A stretch of 64,000 bases of DNA from positions 4,526,001-4,590,000 of the forward strand of contig CBDHHE010000001.1 in NCBI GenBank assembly GCA_965263335.1, in the 5' to 3' direction. Of the stretch, positions 56,371-64,000 are shown piece after piece. The position numbers and the translations under genes were made by a program. Under the pieces are notes generated by a model. That model worked only from the letters and a program-made list of their open reading frames with translations. It was not told where the DNA came from and ran no database searches. Every line of letters starts with the position of its first letter. The first letter of the stretch is position 1. Source of the stretch: Thermohalobaculum sp965263335. GTDB taxonomy: Bacteria; Pseudomonadota; Alphaproteobacteria; Rhodobacterales; Rhodobacteraceae.

Positions 56371-56946
56371 GCGGCAAGCCGATTCGTATGAGAGCTTTAA
56401 CTCAACGAGTGTGCGTGCGATCCAAAGCACGAACTTATCACCAAACTTGTCGAAAAATTTCGGAAACTGCGGAACTGCTCGCGGACTTTAATCGTTTGTT
56501 AGCCGTGCATGCCACAAACCGAAAAAAGTCAGCGCCACTGAAGCAAAAACGCGAACTACTGAACTGTTAAGGACCTGATGGTTGTGCGGATTCGAGGGGT
56601 GGGAATCAAACCGTCAAGTGCCCGATCGACGAGGGGACACTACGGTCTTTCTGGTAAGCGGGCCCGTGCAGTCGGCTGATGCCGGCAAGCGGGGGTCTTA
56701 CGTCGCTTTGCCAGACGCACATCTAGAAGTTGGGCGACCTGTTGCCCATACAGGTATGTTGCTAGCGTACGCTCTCTCGTCGGTCATTTGACCGAAGCTT
56801 GCGAACCATCCAGCCGAAGCTGATCCCAGTGCAAGTCTGGCGGGTGACTCCGTCGGTTTTAAGTGCGCGCGGACGAAGTGGGTTGTGACGGAGGCCGTCT
56901 TGGACGTGTCCCCGGGGCGGCCCGTGAGCATGGAAACACGAAGGCT

Positions 56947-56963
56947 TCTCGAAAGAGACGAGG
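56947..56963 (+). promoter_or_regulatory. Small hairpin before beta-helix gene 4
   Basis: TCTCG / CGAGG around the loop AAAGAGA, 12 nt before ATG 56976. It includes the only GAGG that could serve as ribosome site here. The same structure precedes the paralogue at 31474 with a C-G pair instead of the T-G pair. Confidence 0.35.
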
Positions 56964-56975
56964 TAGACACGACCG

Positions 56976-58637
56976 ATGGCAACTAAAGAGATCTGGGTCT
57001 CGCCCAATGGAAGCAACTCCGGGGCGGGGACCAAGGCATCCCCCTACAAGACCATCCAGCAGGCAATCAACAACGCCGATCCCGGGACCGTCATTAAAGT
57101 GAAGGCCGGGACGTATCGCGAGACCATCGAGATCAATCGCGGCGTCAATGGCGACCTGAAGAACCTCACCGACGCGAAAGATCTGAAGATCGTGTCGGTC
57201 GATGGGAAGGGCGCCGCCGTCATCGATGGCAGCAAGGCCAATGATAGCGACTCGACGGTCACGATGAACGAGATGAGCCACGTGACGATCGATGGCTTTC
57301 ATATCGTCAGCAACCCGCGGAGTACGAAGGACGGCGGCGGCATTAAGGTGATCGGCAACCCCTCCGGCGCCAAGGGCAATCCGTCCAAAGACATCGAGAT
57401 CACTGACAACACCTTCTCCGGGAAAGGTGTGTCGATGATCAAGATCAGCATGACCCGGGATGTCGAGATCGAGGGCAACTCGTTCCGCGGCAATGCCAGT
57501 CTGAACTTCATCGACATGGTGACTGTCTGGGACTCGAAAATCGCCGGGAACGACTTCACCGGCACGGCGCGCGTCGGCATCACGATGAAGGCCGGTTCTC
57601 AGGACAATCTGGTCCAGAAGAACTTCTTCGATTTTGCCACAGGCGGTGGTGGTGAGGGCCAGGCAGCCGTTCTTGTCGGCGGTGTGGGACACTCACGTCT
57701 TGGCCGGGACCCATTGCCAAGCAACTTCGATGGCTTCGAGGCGAAGGATATTCTTGTCGTCCAGAACGTGATCCTGAGCCACACGGACGCCGGGGTGATG
57801 TTTCAGGGCGGCATCAATTCCGTGGTCAGGGACAACTTGCTCGGTGCCACCGGTGGTACGGCGACGAAGTCAGCGTTCGCGCCGTCCAAGAACAACGAGT
57901 CCAACAGCGGCAACAACAAGATCATCGACAACATTCTTCTCGACGTGAACAAGGTTCACGGTGTCGTCGAAGGCCAAGGCAAAGGTACGATCGTTGCGAA
58001 CAACAAGCCCGGCAGCCTCAAGGATGTCGACTTCAGCTACGGGGCCGGATCCACGGGCGGCAACAGTTCGACACCGAAGGCACCGGGTTCAGTGACGGAG
58101 GAGCAACCCAAGGTCGCCGAACCGGCCCCTTCGAAGGCCCCTGAGCCAGTGAAGGCACCGGAGCCGGCCAAGCAGGTCGCTGATCCCACACCCAGCAAAT
58201 CGAGCGACGATGGCGATGTTGTGCTGACGCTCAAGATGGGCGGTACGGGCACGGACCTCTTCCCACCGAAATTCAACGTGATCGTCGATGGCAAGGTGAT
58301 CGCCACAGAGACGATCGACAATCCGCTCGAGGCAACTGGATCAAGCAGTTACGTGCGCTTCGACACGCAGAATGAGTCGCTCTACGACACCTACAGCTAC
58401 AAGTTGTCGAAGGGGGCGCCGGACAAGATCAAGATTGCCTTTGTCAACGACGGGACCGACCAGGGCACGAACCGGGATATCGGGTTCGACTGGGCCGAGA
58501 TCCAGGGCGTTCGGCTGGAAACCGAGAAGCATGCCGAGTTCAGTGCCAAGAATGGTGACAAGCGGTTCGAAGGTGCGGTCGAGAAAGCGTTCGTGAACGG
58601 CGAGTGGGAATTCTCCGACGTGTTGGATTTCCTCTAA
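56976..58637 (+). CDS. Beta-helix protein 4 with CBM-like domain, paralogue of protein 3
   Basis: A 553-residue protein that aligns along its length with the 31474 product. The shared start is EIWVSPNGSNSGAGTKASPY, the helix carries NFIDMVTVWDSKI and GGVGHSRLGRDPLP (GGVGHS at 235-240), and the C-terminal module has LKMGGTGTDLFPPKFNVIVD and the FVNDGTDQGTNRD calcium-site-like segment. The linker is longer and richer in Pro-Ala-Lys (KAPEPVKAPEPAKQ). No signal peptide. The preceding 40 bases are also related. An arrangement of catalytic or sugar-binding helix plus CBM suggests an extracellular role on the EPS, but no enzyme class can be assigned. Confidence 0.82.
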   Translation: MATKEIWVSPNGSNSGAGTKASPYKTIQQAINNADPGTVIKVKAGTYRETIEINRGVNGDLKNLTDAKDLKIVSVDGKGAAVIDGSKANDSDSTVTMNEMSHVTIDGFHIVSNPRSTKDGGGIKVIGNPSGAKGNPSKDIEITDNTFSGKGVSMIKISMTRDVEIEGNSFRGNASLNFIDMVTVWDSKIAGNDFTGTARVGITMKAGSQDNLVQKNFFDFATGGGGEGQAAVLVGGVGHSRLGRDPLPSNFDGFEAKDILVVQNVILSHTDAGVMFQGGINSVVRDNLLGATGGTATKSAFAPSKNNESNSGNNKIIDNILLDVNKVHGVVEGQGKGTIVANNKPGSLKDVDFSYGAGSTGGNSSTPKAPGSVTEEQPKVAEPAPSKAPEPVKAPEPAKQVADPTPSKSSDDGDVVLTLKMGGTGTDLFPPKFNVIVDGKVIATETIDNPLEATGSSSYVRFDTQNESLYDTYSYKLSKGAPDKIKIAFVNDGTDQGTNRDIGFDWAEIQGVRLETEKHAEFSAKNGDKRFEGAVEKAFVNGEWEFSDVLDFL

Positions 58638-58670
58638 GAACTGCAGAACTCGTCACACCGTTGTGGTAAA

Positions 58671-58698
58671 CCGCCCTCCGTAGATTTCTGGAGGGCGG
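58671..58698 (+). promoter_or_regulatory. Hairpin occluding the galE Shine-Dalgarno
   Basis: CCGCCCTCC (58671-58679) pairs perfectly over 9 bp with GGAGGGCGG (58690-58698), loop GTAGATTTCT. GGAGGG is the ribosome-binding site; the paired arm ends 7 nt before ATG 58706. There is no T-tract, so it is not an ordinary terminator of the upstream gene. Translation control is the likely role. Confidence 0.55.
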
Positions 58699-58705
58699 CA
58701 CGCCA

Positions 58706-59731
58706 ATGACTGAAACGATTTTGGCGACAGGCGGCGCGGGCTACATCGGCAGCCACGTCGTTGTCGAACTGATGACTGCGGGACATCGCGTAGTCGTCCT
58801 CGATGATCTTTCCAATGCCAGAGCCGAGGCGGTGGACCGGGTGAACGCGCTCAGCAACCGCGAGGCGGTGCTGATCGAAGGGGACGGGCGTGATGCCGCG
58901 CTCCTGGACCGCGTTTTCACCGAGTACAAGCCTACAGGCGTGATCCATCTGGCCGGACTCAAGGCTGTCGGTGAGTCCGTCGCCAAACCTGCCCTGTATT
59001 ATGACGTGAACATCGGCACGACCGTCGAGCTCTTGAAGGCGATGATCCATCACAAGGTCGCACGCCTGGTCTTCTCGTCCTCGGCCACTGTGTATGGTGA
59101 TCCCGACCAGGTGCCGATCCGCGAGGATGCCGCCATAAAGCCCACCAATCCCTACGGCCGTACCAAGGCGCTGATCGAGCAGATCATGACGGACACGATC
59201 GCGGCCGAGCCGTGGATGCAGATGATTTCGCTGAGGTATTTCAATCCCGTCGGAGCGCATCCCACAGGCACGATTGGTGAGGACCCCAAAGGGATCCCAA
59301 ACAACTTGTTTCCGTTCATCGCCCAGGTGGCCATCGGACGCCGGGAGAAGCTGTCGATTTTTGGAGACGATTGGCCCACGTCGGACGGCACCGGTGTGCG
59401 CGACTACATCCACGTGGTGGACCTGGCACGCGGTCATGTGGCGGCGCTCGCTCATCTCTTCAACGGAGGCGCTCAGGGCGCGAACGTTGCGATCAATCTC
59501 GGGACGGGGGTCGGGATCAGCGTGCGCGAAGCGGTTGCGGCGTTTCAGGCCGCATCCGGACGTGAGGTTCCGTGCGAGATTGCTGCCCGGCGAGACGGTG
59601 ATATCGCGGTTTGTTACGCTGACCCCGGTCTTGCAGGCCGCCTGCTCGACTGGCGTGCGGAACTGGATTTCGCGGCCATGTGTCGAGACCACTGGGCCTG
59701 GCAATCAGCCAATCCCGAGGGATATGGCTGA
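58706..59731 (+). CDS. galE: UDP-glucose 4-epimerase
   Basis: A 341-residue cytoplasmic SDR enzyme that interconverts UDP-glucose and UDP-galactose. NAD motif ILATGGAGYIGSHVVVEL; VIHLAGLKAVGESV; VFSSSATVYGDPDQ; active-site NPYGRTK (YxxxK); LRYFNPVGAHPTG and RDYIHVVDLARGH are all standard GalE. Length is normal. It starts 68 nt after the beta-helix gene, behind the Shine-Dalgarno hairpin, and supplies galactose precursor for the EPS or for surface glycans. Confidence 0.95.
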   Translation: MTETILATGGAGYIGSHVVVELMTAGHRVVVLDDLSNARAEAVDRVNALSNREAVLIEGDGRDAALLDRVFTEYKPTGVIHLAGLKAVGESVAKPALYYDVNIGTTVELLKAMIHHKVARLVFSSSATVYGDPDQVPIREDAAIKPTNPYGRTKALIEQIMTDTIAAEPWMQMISLRYFNPVGAHPTGTIGEDPKGIPNNLFPFIAQVAIGRREKLSIFGDDWPTSDGTGVRDYIHVVDLARGHVAALAHLFNGGAQGANVAINLGTGVGISVREAVAAFQAASGREVPCEIAARRDGDIAVCYADPGLAGRLLDWRAELDFAAMCRDHWAWQSANPEGYG

Positions 59732-59748
59732 TCGCTGACGTCGCACTC

Positions 59749-59967
59749 TCAACGCACTCCAGCATCTGGACTGTTTTGCACGGGTGGTCTGCTGCGTGAT
59801 CGGCCACGGGCGATGGTCCGCGCAACCCCACATTCCAATGTGGCCGTGGGTGAAGACAGCGCCAGAAGCGCGGTTCCGTTTCCGGCGTTGACCGACGTGG
59901 TGCGCACATCGTCTGGTGCGCAGGAGGTGGTCCCGACCGAAGGGTCGGGGGAATGGTCGTTGACCAT
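59749..59967 (-). CDS. Possible small protein, 72 residues
   Basis: A short reverse frame with a fair ribosome site (AGAGAGG, 8 nt before ATG 59967). The product is Ser/Thr/Ala-rich with an Arg-rich end, has no signal peptide or membrane segment and matches nothing I know. AT-rich DNA near 60075-60110 could serve as promoter. The same 393-base gap (59732-60124) otherwise holds nothing recognisable. It may well be spurious. Confidence 0.25.
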   Translation of the reverse strand: MVNDHSPDPSVGTTSCAPDDVRTTSVNAGNGTALLALSSPTATLECGVARTIARGRSRSRPPVQNSPDAGVR

Positions 59968-60124
59968 CGATATAACCTCTCTTGGGTGAGTGTTCGACCC
60001 CGCGGCGATGCGCGGACAGTGCGAGCGCGAGGCCTTCGGACCGCGGTGCGGCCGCCTGCTTCAGCCGCGGATACTGTTCAAATTTTATGAAAAGCCGGTT
60101 AATCGCGTGACGAAGGTCGCCGGG

Positions 60125-61291
60125 TCAGTTCAGGAGCATCGCGAGACGGGAGATTGCCGTTCGGATGTTCTCGACCGAGTTCGCATATGAGAAACGGATA
60201 TAGCCGTCCGCGTGCTGGCCGAAGCTCGGGCCTGCAATCGCTGCGACGCCGGCTTCCTCAAGCATGCGGTCCTGGAGCGACTTTGCGTCCATGCCCGTGC
60301 CCGTGGCATTGGCAAACGCGTAGAACGCACCTCCGGGCGCTGCACAGCTGATCCCCGGCAACCCGTTGAGGAGGGGGACGATTACCTCACGCCGCGCCGA
60401 AAATGCCCCACGCATATCGTCAACCGCATCCTGTGGTCCGTTCAGTGCGGCAATGCCTGCGTGCTGAGCTGCAGCGTTGACACATGAATGGCTGTTGACG
60501 CAGAGACGCACAACCGCCTCAGCCCAAGCTGTCGGCCAGACCGACCAGCCGAGCCGCCAGCCGGTCATCGCGTAGGTCTTTGACCACCCATCCAGTACGA
60601 TGACCCGGTCCCGAAGTTCCGGGTAGGACAGAAACGAGACGTGCTCTTGATTGTCGTAGAGCAGGCGGCTGTAGATCTCATCCGACAACACCGCGACGTG
60701 GGGGTGCGCCTCGAGGCCCCGGATGAGGCGCTCGATCTCGTGGCGGGGCGTCACGCCACCGGTGGGATTGCCCGGCGAGTTGATGATGATCAACCGTGTC
60801 GACGGGGTGATCTGTGCCAGCACCTCGTCCGCTGAGAACCCGAAGCCGTTCTCTTCGCGCAGGACAATCGGGATTGCGCGTGCTCCTGTGTACTCGATCA
60901 TTGACCGATAGATCGGAAACCCCGGATCCGGATAGAGGATCTCAGCGCCGGGAACACCGAACATCAGGATCGCGAAGAACATGGTGGGCTTGCCACCGGG
61001 CATGATGACGATGTTCTCCGGGCTGACTTCGGCGCCGCGGCGCAAAGCGATGTCGGATGCCACGGCTTCGCGCAGCGCCAGGATGCCCTGTGCGGGGGTG
61101 TATCCGTGATGCCCGTCGCGGAGCGCCCGGATCCCGGCCTCCACGATGTGATCGGGCGTGCGAAAATCCGGTTGGCCGATGCCCAGGTTGATGATCTCGC
61201 GCCCTTCGCGTTCGAGAGCTGAAGCCCGTGCCAGCACGTCGAACGCCGTCTCGGTTCCGAGCCGTTCCATGCTCTCGGCAAGCTTGATCAT
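60125..61291 (-). CDS. Class I PLP-dependent aminotransferase (AspC-like)
   Basis: A 388-residue cytoplasmic fold-type I aminotransferase. Family blocks: INLGIGQPDFRTP, GYTPAQGILALREAVA, YPDPGFPIYRSMIEY, INSPGNPTGG (Asn that contacts PLP), DEIYSRLLYDN, and the PLP lysine in GWSKTYAMTGWRLGW. It resembles aspartate/aromatic aminotransferase-like enzymes of uncertain substrate. ATG 61291 (MIKLAESMERLG) is preferred because GGAGACGAAG directly precedes it and relatives start there; ATG 61303 is in frame. Divergent from the operon to its right. Confidence 0.92.
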   Translation of the reverse strand: MIKLAESMERLGTETAFDVLARASALEREGREIINLGIGQPDFRTPDHIVEAGIRALRDGHHGYTPAQGILALREAVASDIALRRGAEVSPENIVIMPGGKPTMFFAILMFGVPGAEILYPDPGFPIYRSMIEYTGARAIPIVLREENGFGFSADEVLAQITPSTRLIIINSPGNPTGGVTPRHEIERLIRGLEAHPHVAVLSDEIYSRLLYDNQEHVSFLSYPELRDRVIVLDGWSKTYAMTGWRLGWSVWPTAWAEAVVRLCVNSHSCVNAAAQHAGIAALNGPQDAVDDMRGAFSARREVIVPLLNGLPGISCAAPGGAFYAFANATGTGMDAKSLQDRMLEEAGVAAIAGPSFGQHADGYIRFSYANSVENIRTAISRLAMLLN

Positions 61292-61380
61292 CTTCGTCTC
61301 CATTGCTCAGAACTTTGCCATAGCGCGAGTGCCGGCTTCATGCCAATGGTGCGCGAAACGAGTGTGCGGAGGGACAGCTC

Positions 61381-62586
61381 ATGCATCTTCAGGACTGCGA
61401 GGTCTTTGTGGTTGGCAATCCGCCGCCGCGCAAGGGCGGGCGATACTTCATCTTTGTCAAGCTGACCACAGCCTGTGGCGTCACCGGTATCGGCGAAGTC
61501 TATGCCGCGACCTTCGGACCGGAGGTGGTGAAGGCGATGGTGCTGGATGTCTTCGCCCGCCATTTCGAGAACACGGACCCGCACCGCATCGAGCATCTCT
61601 GGCGGCTGACCTACGGCTCGGGCTACACGGCACGTCCGGACGCATCGCTGGTTGGAGTTCTGTCCGGCCTCGAGATCGCGTGTTGGGACATTGTCGGCAA
61701 AGCAGCGGGACAGCCCGTCTACAATCTTTTGGGTGGGCGCTGTCGGGATGCCGTGCGCAGCTACACCTACCTCTATCCGGCGGAGGGAGATGTGTATCCC
61801 GAATGTGACGCGGACACGATCTACACGAACCCGGATATGGCGGCGGAGCGCGCGCTCGACTACCTCGCCATGGGGTTCAACGCGCTGAAGTTTGACCCGG
61901 CAGGGCCCTACACGGTCTATGATCCGCACCAGCCGCGTCTTGAAGACCTGGAGCGGTCCGAGGAGTTCTGCAGAAAGCTGCGCGAGGCAGTCGGCACGAA
62001 GGCGGATCTCCTCTTTGGGACGCATGGGCAATTCACGACCTCGGGCGCCAAACGAATGGCGAGGCGGATCGAGCCCTACGAGCCGCTCTGGTTCGAAGAA
62101 CCTGTGGCCGCCGAGATGCCCGAGCAGATGGCAGAGGTTGCACGATCCACCTCCACCCCCATCGCGACGGGCGAAAGACTGACCACGAAATACGAGTTCC
62201 AGCGGGTCCTGACCTGTGGCGCTGCATCGATCCTCCAGCCTGCTTTGGGGCGGGTTGGTGGCCTTTTGGAGGCGAAAAAGATCGCTGCAATGGCTGAAAC
62301 ACACTATGCGCAGATGGCGCCACACCTGTATTGTGGTCCGGTCGAGGGTGCGGCGAATGTGCACTTGGCAGCGTGCAGTCCGAACTTTCTTATTCTCGAG
62401 AGTATTGAGCGATGGGATGGGTTCCACGGAGAGATTATCTCCGGAATAGATTGGCAGAACGGATATGTCATCCCGCCGACCGAGCCGGGGCTGGGCATAA
62501 CGTTAAACGAGGATCTCGCCCGCGCGAATCCTTACTCAGGCGCGGAGCTTCATCTGGAAATGGTGCCCGAGCCCCTAGACCCGTGA
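61381..62586 (+). CDS. Mandelate racemase/muconate lactonizing enzyme family protein
   Basis: A 401-residue enolase-superfamily enzyme. The start (CEVFVVGNPPPRKGGRYFIF) and GVTGIGEVYAATFGPEVV form the capping domain. The barrel holds FNALKFDPAGPY, LLFGTHGQFTTSGAKRMA, LWFEEPV and ATGERLTTKYEFQ as metal-site strands, with MAPHLYCGPVEGAA near the end. Related proteins are acid-sugar dehydratases or cycloisomerases acting on aldonates or uronic acids; the true substrate is not clear. It starts a three-gene operon: its stop overlaps the next GTG (GTGA). Confidence 0.87.
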   Translation: MHLQDCEVFVVGNPPPRKGGRYFIFVKLTTACGVTGIGEVYAATFGPEVVKAMVLDVFARHFENTDPHRIEHLWRLTYGSGYTARPDASLVGVLSGLEIACWDIVGKAAGQPVYNLLGGRCRDAVRSYTYLYPAEGDVYPECDADTIYTNPDMAAERALDYLAMGFNALKFDPAGPYTVYDPHQPRLEDLERSEEFCRKLREAVGTKADLLFGTHGQFTTSGAKRMARRIEPYEPLWFEEPVAAEMPEQMAEVARSTSTPIATGERLTTKYEFQRVLTCGAASILQPALGRVGGLLEAKKIAAMAETHYAQMAPHLYCGPVEGAANVHLAACSPNFLILESIERWDGFHGEIISGIDWQNGYVIPPTEPGLGITLNEDLARANPYSGAELHLEMVPEPLDP

Positions 62587-63047
62587 GCGCTGAATTCAAC
62601 TTGCGTGTGGCGGTATCGGCGGATGTCCCGGCCATGGCGGATGTCATGCGCGCGGGTTTGGACGAGACCGACTATATCCCGCGTCTGCATGAACCGGCCG
62701 AGGACCGGGCGTTTTTGGCTGGACTGCTGTGGGGCGCCGACGCCTGGGTGGCGGTCCGCGGTGATGAACTGGCCGGGTTCATCGCGGTCGCCAAAGGCGT
62801 CGTGCCCACGCTCTACGTTCATCCGAGCCGACAGAACCTCGGGCTTGGTGCGCGCCTGCTGGATCAGGCGAGGGAAGGGCGCACGGACCTCGAGCTGTGG
62901 TGCTTTCAGGCCAACGAGGGCGCCCGCAGGTTCTACGAGAACAACGGCTTCAGGGCGGTCGAGTTCACAGATGGTGCAGGCAATGACGAAGGTCTGCCCG
63001 ATGTTCGGTATGTTTGGCGGCGCGATCGTTCGGGATCCCGGTCGTGA
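62583..63047 (+). CDS. GNAT family N-acetyltransferase
   Basis: A 154-residue acetyltransferase. Motif A, the acetyl-CoA pyrophosphate site, is seen as LYVHPSRQNLGLGARLLDQA; motif B as ELWCFQANEGARRFYENNGF. The acceptor (amine of a small molecule or protein) is unknown. The GTG start overlaps the upstream stop in GTGA, which fits translational coupling. The frame is open further upstream but inside the previous gene. Confidence 0.85.
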   Translation: MSAEFNLRVAVSADVPAMADVMRAGLDETDYIPRLHEPAEDRAFLAGLLWGADAWVAVRGDELAGFIAVAKGVVPTLYVHPSRQNLGLGARLLDQAREGRTDLELWCFQANEGARRFYENNGFRAVEFTDGAGNDEGLPDVRYVWRRDRSGSRS

Positions 63048-63946
63048 GCAAGTGGGATGACGGCGCGGCATGGATGGCGGGCGCCGTCGTGCCGATCGCG
63101 GACGCCAAGATCGGTGTCACCGACTGGGGCGTCACGCGCTCAGACATCACGTATGATGTGGTCCCTGTCTGGAATGGCGCATTCTTCCGGCTCGGCGACT
63201 ATATTGAGCGGTTCCTGGCATCGTGCGACTCGATGCGGCTCGATCCGGGCATGGATGAGGCAGGGATCCGCGATGCCCTGCATCAGATCGTCGCGCGGAG
63301 CGGACTAGAGGCGGCTTATGTTGCGATGGTTTGCTCCCGCGGGACGCCGTTGGTGCCGGGCACCCGTGACCCCCGGCACTGTGCAAACCACTTCTATGGC
63401 TGGTGCGTGCCTTACGTGCACGTGATCAAGCCCGATGTCGCGCAAGCGGGGGCGAGCCTTTGGATCGCGAAGACCGTCAGGCGGATCCCCGAGGACAGCG
63501 TGAACCCCCGGGCGAAGAATTATCACTGGGGGGATTTCACGGCGGGGCTGTTCGAGGCGAAGGACGCCGGCTTCGAGACGGTGGTTCTGCTCGATCACGC
63601 CGACAACCTGACGGAAGGTCCGGGTTTCAACGTCTTCGCGGTCAAAGGCAACCGCGTCTCGACACCCGAAAGAGGCGTTCTTGGCGGGATCACCCGGCGC
63701 ACGGTGCTCGAGATGTGCGCCGAGGTGGGGCTGGAGACACAGTCCCGCGCCGTGCCCCTTGCCGAGTTTCTCGAGGCTGATGAAGTCTTTATCTCGACCT
63801 CCGGCGGAGGGGTCGTGCCCATCGTTAGGGTTGATGACCGGACATTCAGCAACGGCGCGCCTGGACCGGTTTCAAGCCGTTTGCGGACCCTCTACTTCGA
63901 ATGGCTCGAGCGAGACACACACCGCGATGCGATTGTCTATCGCTGA
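63044..63946 (+). CDS. Class IV aminotransferase (branched-chain/D-amino acid type)
   Basis: A 300-residue fold-type IV PLP enzyme. DWGVTRSDITYDVVPVWNGAF is the N-terminal signature (cf. DxGxxxGD). VNPRAKNYHWGD holds the PLP lysine. VVLLDHADNLTEGPGFNVF, NRVSTPERGVLGGITRRTVLE and FISTSGGGVVPIVRVD follow. Substrate may be branched-chain or a D-amino acid; not decidable here. The GTG start overlaps the GNAT stop in GTGA, the second such overlap in this operon. Only 54 bases remain to the window edge. Confidence 0.9.
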   Translation: MSKWDDGAAWMAGAVVPIADAKIGVTDWGVTRSDITYDVVPVWNGAFFRLGDYIERFLASCDSMRLDPGMDEAGIRDALHQIVARSGLEAAYVAMVCSRGTPLVPGTRDPRHCANHFYGWCVPYVHVIKPDVAQAGASLWIAKTVRRIPEDSVNPRAKNYHWGDFTAGLFEAKDAGFETVVLLDHADNLTEGPGFNVFAVKGNRVSTPERGVLGGITRRTVLEMCAEVGLETQSRAVPLAEFLEADEVFISTSGGGVVPIVRVDDRTFSNGAPGPVSSRLRTLYFEWLERDTHRDAIVYR

Positions 63947-64000
63947 TTCCCTGCAACAAGAGTTGAGCGCATAGGCGAGGCTCGCCCTCAGGCTGTATTC

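Noticed and set aside
58671..58698. Reading the galE hairpin as a terminator of the upstream gene
   Set aside because: No T-tract follows, and the arm is itself the galE ribosome site.

Overview
The window is GC-rich, densely coded bacterial DNA and looks like part of a marine alphaproteobacterium of the Rhodobacterales type. The main reason is the XrtD exosortase with VPLPA-CTERM proteins, a pairing mostly known from that group. The taxonomic placement is an inference. Nearly the whole window is one very large exopolysaccharide (EPS) locus. No rRNA, tRNA, CRISPR array, transposase or integrase was seen.

Left part (1-22.9 kb): a truncated SASA-type carbohydrate esterase, a VPLPA-CTERM surface protein, a secreted TPR protein of unknown function and a WecG/TagA glycosyltransferase precede a long forward gene set typical of PEP-CTERM/exosortase EPS loci. 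That set holds exosortase XrtD fused to an EpsI domain, a Wzz/GumC-type chain-length protein, an ExeA-like ATPase (frameshifted), a CpsD-like ATPase, a Wza-like export protein, an outer-membrane beta-barrel, a second VPLPA-CTERM protein and the PrsT-type TPR lipoprotein. Glycosyltransferases (one frameshifted), an acyltransferase, a flippase and a polymerase follow.

Middle (22.8-44.5 kb): a mostly reverse-strand block with two sulfotransferases, several glycosyltransferases and an O-antigen ligase/polymerase-like protein. It also has three right-handed beta-helix proteins and a 2131-residue RTX protein with a beta-propeller and two malectin-like domains.

Right part (45.2-59.7 kb): a second export system (Wzc/ExoP-like protein and ExoF/Wza-like protein), two glycosyltransferases, a second flippase, a third sulfotransferase and a nucleotide-sugar set: UDP-glucuronate decarboxylase, a protein strongly resembling UDP-apiose/UDP-xylose synthase, and GalE. 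A fourth beta-helix protein, paralogous to one in the middle block, lies here too. The last 4 kb (an aminotransferase, then an enolase-superfamily enzyme, a GNAT and a class IV aminotransferase in an overlapping operon) look metabolic.

Taken together the locus is equipped to make at least one, probably two, secreted polysaccharides. These may contain xylose, apiose and galactose and be sulfated, with exosortase-sorted proteins, beta-helix proteins and an RTX adhesin-like protein acting on or binding the product. No priming phosphoglycosyltransferase and no type I secretion ABC/HlyD pair was found here. The most interesting non-coding feature is a set of perfect hairpins that pair with the Shine-Dalgarno sequences of several genes, plus two intrinsic terminators in tandem ahead of one beta-helix gene.
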